Source: Actinernus sp. WN-2022 (Eukaryota > Cnidaria > Anthozoa > Actiniaria > Actinernidae). Taken from it: a stretch of DNA of 64,000 nt. The stretch lies in contig JAOWCC010000936.1 of NCBI GenBank assembly GCA_030867875.1, positions 14,206,095 to 14,270,094 of the forward strand, given 5' to 3'. Below the pieces are notes generated by a model. It saw nothing but the letters and a program-made list of their open reading frames with translations. It was not told the origin of the DNA and did not search any database. Shown piece after piece: positions 58,601-61,001 of this stretch (position 1 is its first letter; the number at the start of each line of letters is the position of its first letter). The translations under genes were made by a program, and so were the position numbers.

Positions 58601-60440
58601 CCAATAGGCTCCGATAACCAGGTGACTTTCACGCGGTCTTTGTCTTTGTTTGCCTGAAAGGTTACCTTCGATAACACGATGAAATTGACATTGTGTAAGA
58701 ACATGTGAATGAAATTGCTATTTTCCTGTACAAAAAGAAATTAAAGATATTCTACCGATTGAACGAATTCTAGGTAGTGCTTTCAACGGTCTATTTTTAC
58801 CGTAATTTACAATGTAATTTATCACATTTAAACTGTAGTTTAGAGGTGGAATGCATTTTTCTTAAACAAAAATATAAATAAATCCCCAAGCAATAACCTT
58901 TATATTCAAAAATACCTAATATGAATAATTAAAATATTTTTTCCTAGAGTTAACAGATTTTAGTTAGCGTTTTATCTTTATATAACCCTCTAACGATACC
59001 CTGCTGTCATATATGGAGGTGTACATGTAGATGGAGGAAACTTGATGAAATCTTCACCTTGGTATTTTATCGTTAGACAGCATGACACGTTGAAAAGATA
59101 ACTTACACCGATCACAAAGTATTATTCAGCAGGGGGTAATATTTTGTTCAACCGTTGACTCTATAATCTAAGATTTTGCATTTAGAAGAAAATACATATA
59201 AATACATAATATGGACCATAAAACTCCCTAACATAAACAAAATAAGTACCTTGTTCTTGTGCCATTTGGTTGCGTTAAATCTAAACTGTAGTTCGAATGA
59301 CGTAACCCAACTGTTACTAGTTCCAAGCCCCTGGGTTGCAACTCCAGTTATAGCTTTGGTCATTCCTAGGTCTATTTGTAAATAAGGGTCTTGTGACGAT
59401 GAAATACACCAAGCAGACTCGCCATAAAGACGGCTATTAGACGAACGGTGATTAATACCAAGACTCGATGCCGCTAACAGCTTATCATCCGGAACACTTC
59501 CATCCTCCACTCCGACTGACTTTCTGCAACCTGATGGACAGTCGGCGATAAGAAAAATGTTAAATCGCCTAAATGCAGCTGGACGTTCATTGAAATTCCA
59601 TAAGTATCATGACTTCTGTTAAAGAAGTTAAACTGCAGGATCCGCTTGTTCGAAGCAAGAGTAAGCACTACCCAGGGGTTAAATAGCTAACCCGGGGTTA
59701 AACTATAAATATTACAATTACATATTTAGCGCTAACCTAGGGATACAATTGCCCTTGCTTCGAACAACAGGGCCTAGGAGAAACTCCACTACTTAGACTA
59801 ATTAGCAGTTGCTGACGTGAGTTATGCCCATAGCCAAAAGGTAGGGCACATTGGACAATATACTATAAACTGTTATTTCTACTGAAAATATTGGTGTACA
59901 ATGTACATGTACAGGTACATGTAATTACAACATTATCACCTCAAGAAGTTGGCTTTTCATCCGCTGCTTCAGATCGAATTGTAATTTAAGAAAGTTCGTT
60001 TTTGAGGAGGAAGAAAACAGGAAAACCCGAAAACACCCTCAAAGTAAGGCTGAGATACCATCAAACTCAACCCAAATTATTTTAGTCCCTTTCGGAACCG
60101 ACCCGAGCATAGCGTGATAAGCGAAACCGTTAACCACGTCATCCCGACTCTCCTAATTATGTTTCAAACGTACACGTACCTCGACGAATGTCTGTTTTAA
60201 TGTCACAAACCTGCCGCGTTCCGCTATGTCACGCCACACAGCGAAAAGAAAAGTAAGAAGAATGAAAATGAATAAATAAATAAAGGCATTAACATTACCT
60301 TGTACGACACCATATACTTCAACACGTAATTGCTTGTGAGTGTTGAACGTCAGAGGGTAGAACCTGATAAACTTAGCGGCTGTCACGTGTCCAAGGCTGT
60401 GCTTTACGACTGTGTTCCGGTCTGTATTTCCTTTAAACAC
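7346..60440 (-). CDS. Giant multi-Ig, FN3, discoidin-domain gene (30 exons seen, both ends missing)
   Basis: Thirty minus-strand exons with GT/AG boundaries can be joined in frame to about 8.4 kb of coding sequence (about 2,800 aa). Domain order from the N-terminal side is half a discoidin (F5/8C) domain, a full discoidin domain split over two exons, Ig, FN3, then 25 Ig domains. Every Ig exon and the FN3 exon starts and ends in phase 1, so any can be added or skipped without a frameshift. The Ig domains keep the Cys, Trp and Asp-x-Gly-x-Tyr-x-Cys signature and are rich in Asn-x-Ser/Thr sites, consistent with an extracellular protein. No signal peptide, transmembrane segment or stop exon was found, so it could be one gene or two tandem ones. 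Family relatives by domain make-up are hemicentin-, Dscam- or sidekick-like adhesion proteins and cnidarian recognition receptors; I cannot choose between them. Confidence 0.75.
8289..8660. mobile_element. MITE with TIR ATTAGGGACTTTAAGAT
   Basis: Inverted ends of about 40 bp (ATTAGGGACTTTAAGATAC followed by ACGACGGC repeats) bound a 372-bp non-coding unit. It lies in the intron between class C and class D exons. Confidence 0.8.
8661..8866 (-). mobile_element. tRNA-derived SINE, diverged
   Basis: On the minus strand a tRNA-like head (GTTAGCCCAGTGGTCGAG as A box, GGATTCAAACC as B box) is followed by a body shared with the SINE at 46596-46880, including AGTAGAAGGTGC and AAGGGTTAGACCT. The 3' part abuts the MITE at 8289-8660. 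Confidence 0.75.
8964..9227 (-). CDS. Ig exon, class C (third set)
   Basis: A 264-nt phase 1-1 exon (donor GTGAGT). It encodes Val-Leu-Pro-Glu-Phe..., a first Cys near residue 24, Trp at 36 and Tyr-Thr-Cys near 70, with the Glu-Gly-Asn-Tyr-Thr-Cys-Thr-Ala-x-Ser-Arg-Ala-Gly signature of the C/H class. Length equals that of the C exons at 26043, 40642 and 50381. Confidence 0.87.
9719..10060 (-). CDS. Ig exon, class B/G (third set)
   Basis: A 342-nt phase 1-1 exon. It encodes a long Ig domain beginning Val-Pro-Ala-Thr-Val, with a Pro-Tyr-Thr-Arg motif, first Cys near residue 26, Trp near 38 and Asn-Tyr-Thr-Cys near the end. The extended middle (Arg-Val-Val-Gln-Leu...Ser-Arg-Leu-Tyr-Leu-Arg-x-Ala-Gly-Leu-Thr-Tyr) is the hallmark of the B and G classes. 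As in all B/G exons the last exon base before GTAAGT is T, not the usual G. Confidence 0.87.
10122..10290. mobile_element. Foldback MITE copy (TGGATGGCAAACAAA ends)
   Basis: Inverted CTGGATGGCAAACAAA and TTTGTTTGTCATCCAG arms bound this copy. A second copy lies at 32994-33146, and similarity between the two continues for about 100 bp beyond the right arm, including TATCAGCACGTGACTGTTAGCT. Confidence 0.6.
11026..11292 (-). CDS. Ig exon, class A/F (third set)
   Basis: A 267-nt phase 1-1 exon with donor GTAAG. It encodes Val-Arg-Pro-Arg-Ile..., first Cys, Val-Glu-Gly-Asp-Pro-Leu-Pro before Trp, and Asp-Thr-Gly-Ile-Tyr-Gln-Cys. It opens the third, incomplete A-B-C-D set. The intron before it (11293-22035) is the longest in the locus and holds a LINE and the 6-kb TTAA inverted repeat. 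Confidence 0.87.
11502..12159 (+). mobile_element. LINE 3' end (CR1/L2-like), 5' truncated
   Basis: An intact 121-codon frame (11502-11867) matches the C-terminal end of non-LTR retrotransposon reverse transcriptases: Asp-Thr-Arg-Tyr, a later Arg-Thr-Asn-Tyr-Gly, then Arg-Val-Trp-Glu-Glu-Ile-Pro and a Lys-Lys-rich end. A 3' UTR closes with TTGAATTGAATTGAT repeats, as expected for CR1/L2 tails. The unit lies antisense in an intron of the Ig gene. Confidence 0.8.
12168..12413. mobile_element. MITE, inverted TTTCGAATA...CAAACAGGGAA arms
   Basis: Imperfect inverted arms of about 45 bp flank an AT-rich centre containing a TA repeat. Confidence 0.65.
12626..12713. repeat. Hairpin, 34-bp arms
   Basis: TTAGGATGAA and its complement TTCATCCTAA flank TTTTATATAAA in both arms. 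Confidence 0.7.
12714..13257. other. Intronic stretch, nothing recognised
   Basis: AT-rich sequence without a long open frame or repeat structure that I can recognise. Confidence 0.5.
13258..13359. repeat. Hairpin, 33-bp arms (GTTTAAAACAC)
   Basis: Two inverted arms read GTTTAAAACACTC and GTGTTTTAAAC at the ends and meet around TTTTATCAAGT. The remnant looks like a small foldback element. Confidence 0.75.
13659..13770. repeat. Hairpin, AAATTT...ATTAAT arms
   Basis: Imperfect inverted arms of about 35 bp end in poly-T and poly-A and surround a short unique loop. Confidence 0.6.
15750..15933. repeat. Inverted repeat inside the 6-kb element
   Basis: CTAGCCTCCTCCGCAGGCAA and its near complement (15906-15933) flank about 125 bp; no gene is seen. 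Confidence 0.65.
17686..18243. mobile_element. TTAA MITE nested in the 6-kb element
   Basis: TTAA flanks both ends. The terminal inverted repeats start AGTGCCTATCACC and continue for almost 200 bp with a handful of mismatches. The unit interrupts the inner arm of the larger element, whose matching ATCTTTAAA sequence recurs at 18373. Its body is related to the element at 55317-55818. Confidence 0.85.
19983..20640. other. Intronic stretch, nothing recognised
   Basis: AT-rich sequence between the 6-kb element and the minisatellite. The last 150 bases are degenerate minisatellite-like (repeated CATACAAA and AATCAT words). Confidence 0.5.
20640..21945. repeat. ~113-bp minisatellite array downstream of block-2 exon H
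   Basis: Units of about 113 bp recur with mutations. Each contains CAAAGCAGATAATCAGTAAA, CATACAATTATTCGTGTTAT and CAGATCAGATTATTTGTGCAT. The array is interrupted at about 20990-21330 by the hairpin at 21026-21140. It ends about 90 bp from exon H, and the same family follows the H exon of the other block. Confidence 0.9.
21026..21140. mobile_element. Hairpin insertion within the minisatellite
   Basis: GATTATCAAAACAGAGGTCT and GAGGTCTTGATAATT, with GTGTTATC and GATAACAC further in, form inverted arms around a short loop. Confidence 0.7.
22036..22302 (-). CDS. Ig exon H, block 2
   Basis: A 267-nt phase 1-1 exon, donor GTGAGT. It encodes Val-Glu-Pro-Glu-Phe..., Cys 24, Trp 36 and Asn-Tyr-Thr-Cys 71, ending Leu-Thr-Val-Asp. 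It differs from exon H of block 1 (32660-32926) at about 7 of 89 residues by eye. Confidence 0.9.
22656..22994 (-). CDS. Ig exon G, block 2
   Basis: A 339-nt phase 1-1 exon starting Val-Pro-Thr-Thr-Leu-Tyr, with Cys 26, Trp 38 and Asn-Tyr-Thr-Cys 95. The long B/G-type middle ends in Tyr-Thr-Gly-Leu-Thr-Tyr-Lys-Glu-Ala-Gly. The exon extends upstream of the first internal Met. The last base before GTAAGT is T. About 10 of 113 residues differ from G of block 1. Confidence 0.9.
23128..23394 (-). CDS. Ig exon F, block 2
   Basis: A 267-nt phase 1-1 exon that lacks an internal Met and is easily missed. Translation gives an intact domain: Val-Pro-Pro-Arg-Ile-Leu start, Cys 24, Trp 36 and Asp-Arg-Gly-Ile-Tyr-Arg-Cys 71. 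An extra Cys follows six residues later (Asn-Arg-Cys-Gly). The block-1 copy (37426) has a further Cys where this one has Gly, after Trp-Thr-Lys-Asp. Confidence 0.88.
23460..23755. repeat. CCATGG-rich foldback sequence
   Basis: Repeated and inverted TTTCCAT, CCATGG and ATGGAAA words over about 300 bp suggest a decayed foldback element in the F-E intron. No clear ends are visible. Confidence 0.4.
24036..24182. mobile_element. Hairpin MITE, TIR GGTCCGGTTGTTCAAA
   Basis: GGTCCGGTTGTTCAAAGGGTGG and its complement bound a 147-bp hairpin containing GGATAACG words. A relative sits at 40313-40463. Confidence 0.8.
24253..24549 (-). CDS. Ig exon E, block 2
   Basis: A 297-nt phase 1-1 exon (donor GTAGGT). 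It encodes Ala-Gln-Pro-Val-Ile-Leu..., Cys 25, Trp 37, a second Trp at 68 and Asp-Arg-Gly-Asn-Tyr-Thr-Cys 81, ending Val-Asp-Ile-Cys. The E class has no counterpart in the A-B-C triads. Confidence 0.9.
25303..25569 (-). CDS. Ig exon D, block 2
   Basis: A 267-nt phase 1-1 exon. It encodes Ala-Ile-Pro-Thr-Ile..., Val-Val-Glu-Arg-Gly, Cys 25, Trp 37 and Asp-Glu-Gly-Leu-Tyr-Thr-Cys 71. A close copy is D of block 1 (38593-38859); the D exon of the third set at 7346 is more distant. Confidence 0.9.
25570..26042. other. C-D intron of block 2
   Basis: A 473-nt intron with no recognised element. The matching intron of block 1 (38860-40641) is about 1.3 kb longer, largely because a LINE tail and a MITE lie in it. 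Confidence 0.6.
26043..26306 (-). CDS. Ig exon C, block 2
   Basis: A 264-nt phase 1-1 exon. It encodes Val-Arg-Pro-Glu-Leu, Asn-Gln-Thr-Val-Leu-Glu-Gly, Cys 24, Trp 36 and Glu-Gly-Thr-Tyr-Thr-Cys 70. This is the best conserved pair between the blocks, with about 5 of 88 residues different. Confidence 0.9.
26624..26962 (-). CDS. Ig exon B, block 2
   Basis: A 339-nt phase 1-1 exon. It encodes Val-Pro-Val-Lys-Ile-Tyr, a Pro-His-Thr-Arg-Ser-Phe motif, Cys 26, Trp 38 and Asn-Tyr-Thr-Cys 95. The exon ends with T before GTGAGT, so the codon formed with exon C is TTT (Phe), not the Cys that reading into the intron would suggest. Confidence 0.9.
27285..27500. mobile_element. Decayed MITE with GTGACGTAATTTTCTCAAC arms
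   Basis: The arm at about 27304-27325 recurs inverted at about 27457-27480 (GTTGAGAAAATTACGTCAC). Outer parts are less well matched. Confidence 0.55.
27501..28193. other. A-B intron remainder, nothing recognised
   Basis: AT-rich intronic sequence; short open frames here show no domain signature. Confidence 0.5.
28194..28460 (-). CDS. Ig exon A, block 2
   Basis: A 267-nt phase 1-1 exon that opens the second block. It encodes Val-Leu-Pro-Arg-Ile-Ser, Thr-Gly-Ser-Thr-Thr-Ile-Val, Cys 24, Gly-Asp-Pro-Gln-Pro, Trp 36 and Asp-Glu-Gly-Glu-Tyr-Arg-Cys 71. About 12 of 89 residues differ from A of block 1. Confidence 0.9.
28560..29040. repeat. Degenerate minisatellite remnants
   Basis: Partial units of the ~113-bp family (AAACCATACAATTAGTGT; CACAGATCAGATCATTTGTAC) lie on both sides of the MITE at 28751-28957, upstream of exon A in the space between the two blocks. 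Confidence 0.7.
28751..28957. mobile_element. MITE with AAGGTAACCAAGCC ends
   Basis: Inverted CAATTC.TAGT...AAGGTAACCAAGCCTT arms. The same family is present at 51076-51385. Confidence 0.75.
29041..30324. other. Inter-block intron, nothing recognised
   Basis: AT-rich sequence with no exon or repeat boundary that I can support. It forms part of the long intron between exon H of block 1 and exon A of block 2. Confidence 0.5.
30325..31455. mobile_element. Possible 1.1-kb element with ACTAGGTTGA-type repeats
   Basis: CACTTCAGGTTAAATGTGTCCAAACTAGTT near 30340 recurs inverted near 31410-31450. The right side carries several copies of a roughly 20-bp AACCTAGGTTGAAAAAA unit (31300-31440). No coding frame is present. 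It may be a non-autonomous DNA element whose subterminal repeats expanded on one side. Confidence 0.5.
30790..30838. repeat. 12-bp tandem repeat GATAACACAGAC
   Basis: Four near-perfect copies (GATAACACAGAC with variants at the ends). Confidence 0.9.
31660..32575. repeat. ~113-bp minisatellite array downstream of block-1 exon H
   Basis: The same unit as at 20640-21945 (CAGATCAGATTATTTGTGCAT, CAAAGCAGATAATCAGTAAA) repeats about seven times. The array ends about 85 bp from exon H, matching the arrangement in block 2. Confidence 0.9.
32660..32926 (-). CDS. Ig exon H, block 1
   Basis: A 267-nt phase 1-1 exon, donor GTGAGT, acceptor TTGTAG. It encodes Val-Glu-Pro-Glu-Phe, Cys 24, Trp 36 and Tyr-Thr-Cys 71. 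The coding and the sequence just past the donor are nearly the same as H of block 2. Confidence 0.9.
32994..33146. mobile_element. Foldback MITE copy (TGGATGGCAAATAAA ends)
   Basis: Second copy of the family at 10122-10290. Inverted ACTGGATGGCAAATAAA and GTTTGCCATCCAGTAAA bound the hairpin. Confidence 0.6.
33147..34299. other. G-H intron remainder, block 1
   Basis: No exon is seen. A segment near 33718-33840 (GCTAAGGAGTG, GGACCCAGAGGA, ATCACGTGTTG) resembles 16493-16625 inside the 6-kb element, so it is probably a shared dispersed repeat. Confidence 0.5.
34300..34638 (-). CDS. Ig exon G, block 1
   Basis: A 339-nt phase 1-1 exon. It encodes Val-Pro-Thr-Thr-Leu-Tyr, Pro-Tyr-Thr-Arg, Cys 26, Trp 38 and Asn-Tyr-Thr-Cys 95. 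It ends in T before GTAAGT as do the other B/G exons. Confidence 0.9.
34639..35959. other. F-G intron, left half, block 1
   Basis: AT-rich sequence with a small inverted repeat around 35238-35330 (GAGGTCCAGATGAA and TCATCTGGACCTC). No gene is seen. Confidence 0.5.
35960..36785 (-). mobile_element. LINE 3' end, 5' truncated
   Basis: A 164-codon open frame (36272-36766) matches the end of a non-LTR reverse transcriptase: Tyr-Ile-Thr-Tyr-Cys-Thr-Leu-Thr-Trp-Gly, Leu-Gln-Lys-Arg-Val-Leu-Arg-Ile-Ile-Thr, Tyr-Asn-Thr-Arg and Val-Trp-Asn-Asp-Ile-Pro. About 300 bp of 3' UTR end in an A-rich AAAATAAAAAAACC tail near 35965. It belongs to a different LINE lineage from the copies at 11502 and 39290. Confidence 0.8.
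36909..37021. mobile_element. Hairpin MITE, 48-bp arms
   Basis: CGGATGGGGGGATATTGGTC and its complement end a 113-bp hairpin with a short GC-rich loop (CTCGCCCTGCAGG). Confidence 0.8.
37426..37692 (-). CDS. Ig exon F, block 1
   Basis: A 267-nt phase 1-1 exon. It encodes Val-Pro-Pro-Arg-Ile-Leu, Cys 24, Trp 36 and Asp-Arg-Gly-Thr-Tyr-Arg-Cys 71. It has two additional Cys, one just after Trp-Thr-Lys-Asp and one in Asn-Arg-Cys-Ala; the first is absent from the block-2 copy. Confidence 0.9.
38008..38304 (-). CDS. Ig exon E, block 1
   Basis: A 297-nt phase 1-1 exon. It encodes Ala-Arg-Pro-Val-Ile-Leu, Cys 25, Trp 37 and Tyr-Thr-Cys 81, with C-terminal Val-Asp-Ile-Cys. The last 45 or so residues match E of block 2 without a change. 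Confidence 0.9.
38593..38859 (-). CDS. Ig exon D, block 1
   Basis: A 267-nt phase 1-1 exon. It encodes Ala-Ile-Pro-Ile-Ile, Val-Val-Glu-Arg-Ser, Cys 25, Trp 37 and Asp-Glu-Gly-Leu-Tyr-Thr-Cys 71; the donor is GTAAGA. Confidence 0.9.
39290..40272 (+). mobile_element. CR1/L2-like LINE 3' end with a frameshift
   Basis: Reverse-transcriptase C-terminal sequence (Gly-Thr-Lys-Gln-Gln-Leu, Val-Arg-Asn-Leu-Gly-Ser-Trp-Phe-Asp, Ser-Arg-Ile-Asp-Tyr) runs from about 39308 to 39660. It continues in another frame (Asn-Ser-Leu-Leu-Tyr-Gly, Leu-Gln-Arg-Ile-Gln-Asn-Ala) to 39941, and then in a third (Ala-Leu-Trp-Asn-Arg-Leu-Pro-Glu-Asn-Ile-Arg). The first break fits a 4-base insertion after the Asp-Tyr codons near 39660. 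The unit ends in an ATTATTAAAT-like tail. It is antisense in the C-D intron and dead. Confidence 0.85.
40313..40463. mobile_element. MITE relic of the GGTTGTTCAAA family
   Basis: Related to the hairpin at 24036-24182 (CCGGTTGTTTAAAGTGTGGATAAC). A second terminal copy begins at about 40426, giving a nested or tandem truncated pair. Confidence 0.7.
40642..40905 (-). CDS. Ig exon C, block 1
   Basis: A 264-nt phase 1-1 exon. It encodes Val-Arg-Pro-Glu-Leu, Cys 24, Trp 36 and Glu-Gly-Thr-Tyr-Thr-Cys 70, with donor GTAAGT. Nearly identical to C of block 2. Confidence 0.9.
40906..42397. other. B-C intron, block 1
   Basis: No exon is seen. Around 41855-41915 a tRNA-like string (AGTATAGTGGTCAAGAG and GTCGATTCC) may be a decayed tRNA-derived sequence; the rest is unremarkable AT-rich DNA. 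Confidence 0.5.
42398..42736 (-). CDS. Ig exon B, block 1
   Basis: A 339-nt phase 1-1 exon. It encodes Val-Pro-Val-Asn-Ile-Tyr, Pro-His-Thr-Arg-Ser-Phe, Cys 26, Trp 38 and Asn-Tyr-Thr-Cys 95; the last exon base is T before GTGAGT. Confidence 0.9.
43175..43641. mobile_element. TTAA MITE, TIR AGGAGAACTGAAGCC
   Basis: TTAA lies at both ends, followed by AGGAGAACTGAAGCCTAAA and its near complement GGTTCAGTTCTCCT. It is 467 bp with no coding capacity. It shares the TTAA signature, but not the sequence, of the elements at 17686 and 55317. Confidence 0.8.
43751..44017 (-). CDS. Ig exon A, block 1
   Basis: A 267-nt phase 1-1 exon opening block 1. It encodes Val-Leu-Pro-Arg-Ile-Ser, Cys 24, Gly-Asp-Pro-Gln-Pro, Trp 36 and Asp-Glu-Gly-Lys-Tyr-Arg-Cys 71. 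The intron before it (44018-50380) is 6.4 kb and carries only repeats. Confidence 0.9.
44337..44652. mobile_element. MITE, TIR AGAGC-AGTT-TTGATCGAGTG
   Basis: AGAGCAGTTTTTGATCGAGTGT and ACACTCAACTGAAAATCGCTCT end a 316-bp unit. Inner arms carry CAAAACC/GGTTTTG words in inverted order. Confidence 0.6.
44653..46387. other. Intronic stretch, nothing recognised
   Basis: No exon of the Ig family or other gene is seen between the two repeats. Confidence 0.5.
46388..46557. mobile_element. Hairpin MITE, ~72-bp arms
   Basis: GCCCACTTCCGCGATATGCTT and its complement end a nearly perfect hairpin; inner arms include CAAAGGTTTCAATACGAGGC. Confidence 0.85.
46596..46880 (-). mobile_element. tRNA-derived SINE
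   Basis: On the minus strand the head CGTGGTTAAGTGGTTAAG (A box) and GCGGGTTCAAACCCCG (B box) are near-canonical. A body shared with 8661-8866 follows, then a TTTACTTTACTTTA tail. It has a complete internal promoter for RNA polymerase III. Confidence 0.85.
46881..47717. other. Intronic stretch, one small hairpin
   Basis: A short inverted repeat (CTACTCACTATCTATTCTGTG near 47151-47185) is the only structure seen. Confidence 0.5.
47718..47960. repeat. Inverted polypurine/polypyrimidine ends
   Basis: GTTGGAGAGGGGAGGGAGTG and a C-rich complement (CCCCTCCC, ending TTCCAAC) bound about 240 bp, resembling a C-rich foldback element. Confidence 0.5.
47961..48629. other. Intronic stretch, nothing recognised
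   Basis: Short open frames are present on the minus strand but show no domain signature. Confidence 0.5.
48630..48763. mobile_element. Hairpin MITE, TTTGGTATAAATACC arms
   Basis: ATTTGGTATAAATACC and GGTATTTATACCAAAT end a hairpin; inner arms include TTTCAAAATTGT and ACAATTTTGAAA. Confidence 0.8.
48764..50380. other. Intronic stretch with one MITE-like unit
   Basis: CAGGCGCCGATCCAGA (near 49638) and CTGGATCCGCGCCTG (near 49852-49866) are inverted ends of a probable 230-bp foldback sequence with GGAAAACGGTCAG repeats inside. Nothing else is recognised. Confidence 0.5.
50381..50644 (-). CDS. Ig exon, class C (first triad)
   Basis: A 264-nt phase 1-1 exon. It encodes Val-Arg-Pro-Ile-Phe, Gln-Ile-Val-Leu-Glu-Gly, Cys, Trp and Glu-Gly-Asn-Tyr-Thr-Cys-Thr-Ala-His-Ser-Arg-Ala-Gly. 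Equal in length to the C exons of the blocks but clearly diverged from them. Confidence 0.88.
50821..50935. mobile_element. Hairpin MITE, GATGATGTCACGTGATCACC arms
   Basis: Nearly perfect 45-bp inverted arms around a short loop, with AT-rich flanks. Confidence 0.8.
51076..51385. mobile_element. MITE with AAGGTAACCAAGCC ends and internal duplication
   Basis: TCCAATTCGTAGTT and AACTACGAATTGGA end the unit. Inside, a segment of about 90 bp (ATGGAGGCT... to CTAACTAAATACA) is tandemly duplicated. Related to 28751-28957. Confidence 0.85.
51532..51870 (-). CDS. Ig exon, class B (first triad)
   Basis: A 339-nt phase 1-1 exon. It encodes Val-Pro-Ala-Ser-Val-Phe, Cys, Gly-Lys-Pro-Lys-Pro-Thr-Val-Arg-Trp and Tyr-Thr-Cys, with the long B-type middle (Arg-Val-Val-Gln-Ile...Ser-Arg-Leu-Tyr-Leu-Arg-Thr-Ala-Gly). 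The last base is T before GTAAGT. Confidence 0.88.
52429..52695 (-). CDS. Ig exon, class A (first triad)
   Basis: A 267-nt phase 1-1 exon, donor GTAGGC. It encodes Val-Ala-Thr-Gly-Val-Ser-Asn-Ile-Thr-Gly-Ala-Thr-Thr-Val, Cys, Glu-Gly-Asp-Pro-Tyr-Pro, Trp and Asp-Glu-Ala-Val-Tyr-Thr-Cys. It carries Ala where most copies have Gly before Tyr-x-Cys. Confidence 0.88.
52696..53469. other. Intron, nothing recognised
   Basis: No repeat or coding signature seen. Confidence 0.5.
53470..53736 (-). CDS. Ig exon, class C/H
   Basis: A 267-nt phase 1-1 exon. It encodes Val-Lys-Pro-Glu-Phe, Cys, Ser-Ala-Ser-Gly-Val-Pro, Trp-Thr-Phe-Asn-Gly, Glu-Gly-His-Tyr-Thr-Cys and Ser-Arg-Ala-Gly; donor GTGAGT. Closest in style to the H exons. 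Confidence 0.88.
53737..54487. other. Intron, nothing recognised
   Basis: Contains a short inverted pair (GACTTGAAAAGCT near 54370 and AGCTTTTCAAGACC near 54408) but no coding sequence. Confidence 0.5.
54488..54787 (-). CDS. Ig exon, class B/G, shortened
   Basis: A 300-nt phase 1-1 exon. It encodes Val-Pro-Ala-Ser-Ile-Phe, Cys (in Leu-His-Cys-Tyr-Gly), Trp (Ile-Ser-Trp-Arg-Lys), Leu-Tyr-Leu-Arg and Asn-Tyr-Ser-Cys. It is 13 codons shorter than the other B/G exons, mostly in the loop before Ser-Ser-His-Leu-Tyr-Leu. Confidence 0.86.
55317..55818. mobile_element. TTAA MITE, TIR AGTGCATATGAGCC
   Basis: TTAA flanks AGTGCATATGAGCC and its complement. Inner arms (CTTTCCTGACCCA, GTCGAGTCCTTAAA) are inverted over about 200 bp. 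The body is related to the TTAA MITE at 17686-18243. Confidence 0.85.
55819..56888. other. Intron with a 34-bp palindrome
   Basis: GAAGTTGTCTAAATT and AATTTAGACAACTTC at 56492-56525 form a tight hairpin; no gene is seen. Confidence 0.55.
56889..57185 (-). CDS. Fibronectin type III exon
   Basis: A 297-nt phase 1-1 exon encoding one FN3 domain: Pro-Ala-Ala-Pro-Ser start, Val-Lys-Val-Ser-Trp-Asp-Ala-Pro, Tyr-Arg-Val-Gln-Tyr, then Tyr-Asp-Val-Arg-Val-Val-Ala-Leu-Ser-Ser-Ile-Gly-Glu-Gly. Its place before the Ig array is unusual, since FN3 domains more often follow Ig domains in adhesion proteins. It could mark the end of one gene and the start of another. Confidence 0.88.
57186..57710. other. Intron, nothing recognised
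   Basis: Short intron between the Ig and FN3 exons. Confidence 0.5.
57711..58073 (-). CDS. First Ig exon (long, Cys-rich)
   Basis: A 363-nt phase 1-1 exon. It encodes Val-Ala-Ser-Pro-Arg-Ile, Ile-Thr-Cys, Ile-Arg-Trp-Leu-Asn, Tyr-Ser-Cys and a further Tyr-Thr-Cys about 20 residues later with an extra Cys between. The domain is about 30 residues longer than the other Ig units and probably has a second disulfide. The exon extends upstream of the internal Met at 57990. Confidence 0.85.
58521..58665 (-). CDS. Discoidin (F5/8C) domain 2, C-terminal half
   Basis: A 145-nt exon, phase 0 in and phase 1 out. It encodes Val-Thr-Phe-Gln-Ala-Asn-Lys-Asp-Lys-Asp, Ile-Gly-Ala-Arg-Phe-Val-Arg-Ile-Ile-Pro and Met-Arg-Val-Asp-Val-Tyr-Gly-Cys, the standard end of an F5/8C domain. 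An alternative acceptor AG lies 12 nt downstream, but the chosen one aligns with the exon at 60299. Confidence 0.87.
58666..59249. other. Intron, nothing recognised
   Basis: AT-rich intron within discoidin domain 2. Confidence 0.5.
59250..59530 (-). CDS. Discoidin (F5/8C) domain 2, N-terminal half
   Basis: A 281-nt exon, phase 1 in and phase 0 out. It begins Gly-Cys-Arg-Lys-Ser-Val-Gly-Val-Glu-Asp-Gly and contains Ala-Ala-Ser-Ser, Ser-Ala-Trp-Cys, Leu-Gln-Ile-Asp-Leu-Gly, Gly-Val-Ala-Thr-Gln-Gly and Trp-Val-Thr-Ser-Phe. All are hallmarks of the coagulation factor 5/8 C domain, a lectin- or phospholipid-binding fold. It joins in frame to the exons on both sides. Confidence 0.9.
59635..59777. 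mobile_element. Hairpin MITE, TTGTTCGAAGCAAG arms
   Basis: CTTGTTCGAAGCAAGAG and GCCCTTGCTTCGAACAACAG end a hairpin containing AGGGGTTAAA and GGGGTTAAAC. Confidence 0.75.
59778..60298. other. Intron, nothing recognised
   Basis: Intron between the discoidin domains. Confidence 0.5.
60299..60440 (-). CDS. Discoidin (F5/8C) domain 1, C-terminal half
   Basis: A 142-nt exon, phase 0 in and phase 1 out. It encodes Val-Phe-Lys-Gly-Asn-Thr-Asp-Arg-Asn-Thr-Val-Val, Ala-Lys-Phe-Ile-Arg-Phe-Tyr-Pro and Leu-Arg-Val-Glu-Val-Tyr-Gly. It is the most 5' exon I can support. Its matching N-terminal half was not found between 60441 and 64000 and presumably lies beyond the window. Confidence 0.87.
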
Positions 60441-60995
60441 CTTATATCATAACATATAATAAAGTACAAAGACTTTTAGCCTCTTCTTCATGTAGGGAAA
60501 ACATAAAGCATATATTGCATGAGGCAGTTTCTGGAGATTGTCTAAACAACAGGAAATATTTCAGAATATCTCCAGTCTGCTTATGTCTTTGCTAACAATT
60601 GCCTATAGGATATTAATTTGTGCTTGCTTCTCGCTGATCCTTCCTATTCTCAGCAGAACATATTGTACTGACAATACTTGGCTGACTTATTCTAACCATA
60701 GAGGATGCTTGTGACCTCTAAACCAAATAAACAAATTCCAACGAAGTCTGATGGAGCTTGTACTGCTCTCTTAGTTTGATGAATTCGGCGAGCTCGATAT
60801 CAGCTTAAAATGTTTCCAATCTCTTTGTTTTAAAGCGAGTTTTTCTCAGGCAATCGTAAGAGAGATTTTGGCTTGTTAATTATTTGTTGTGTGTATTTTG
60901 TAGGAAAGCAACTCTCTTCGGAAGCCATTTACACATTGTTTGCAGCCAAACGCCGTGCGTGCTAGGTGATGACGTGAACGTTTCAGTGATAGTCT
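60441..60995. other. Intron or upstream stretch, nothing recognised
   Basis: I searched for an F5/8C N-terminal half and found none. Confidence 0.5.
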
Positions 60996-61001
60996 ACTGT
61001 C

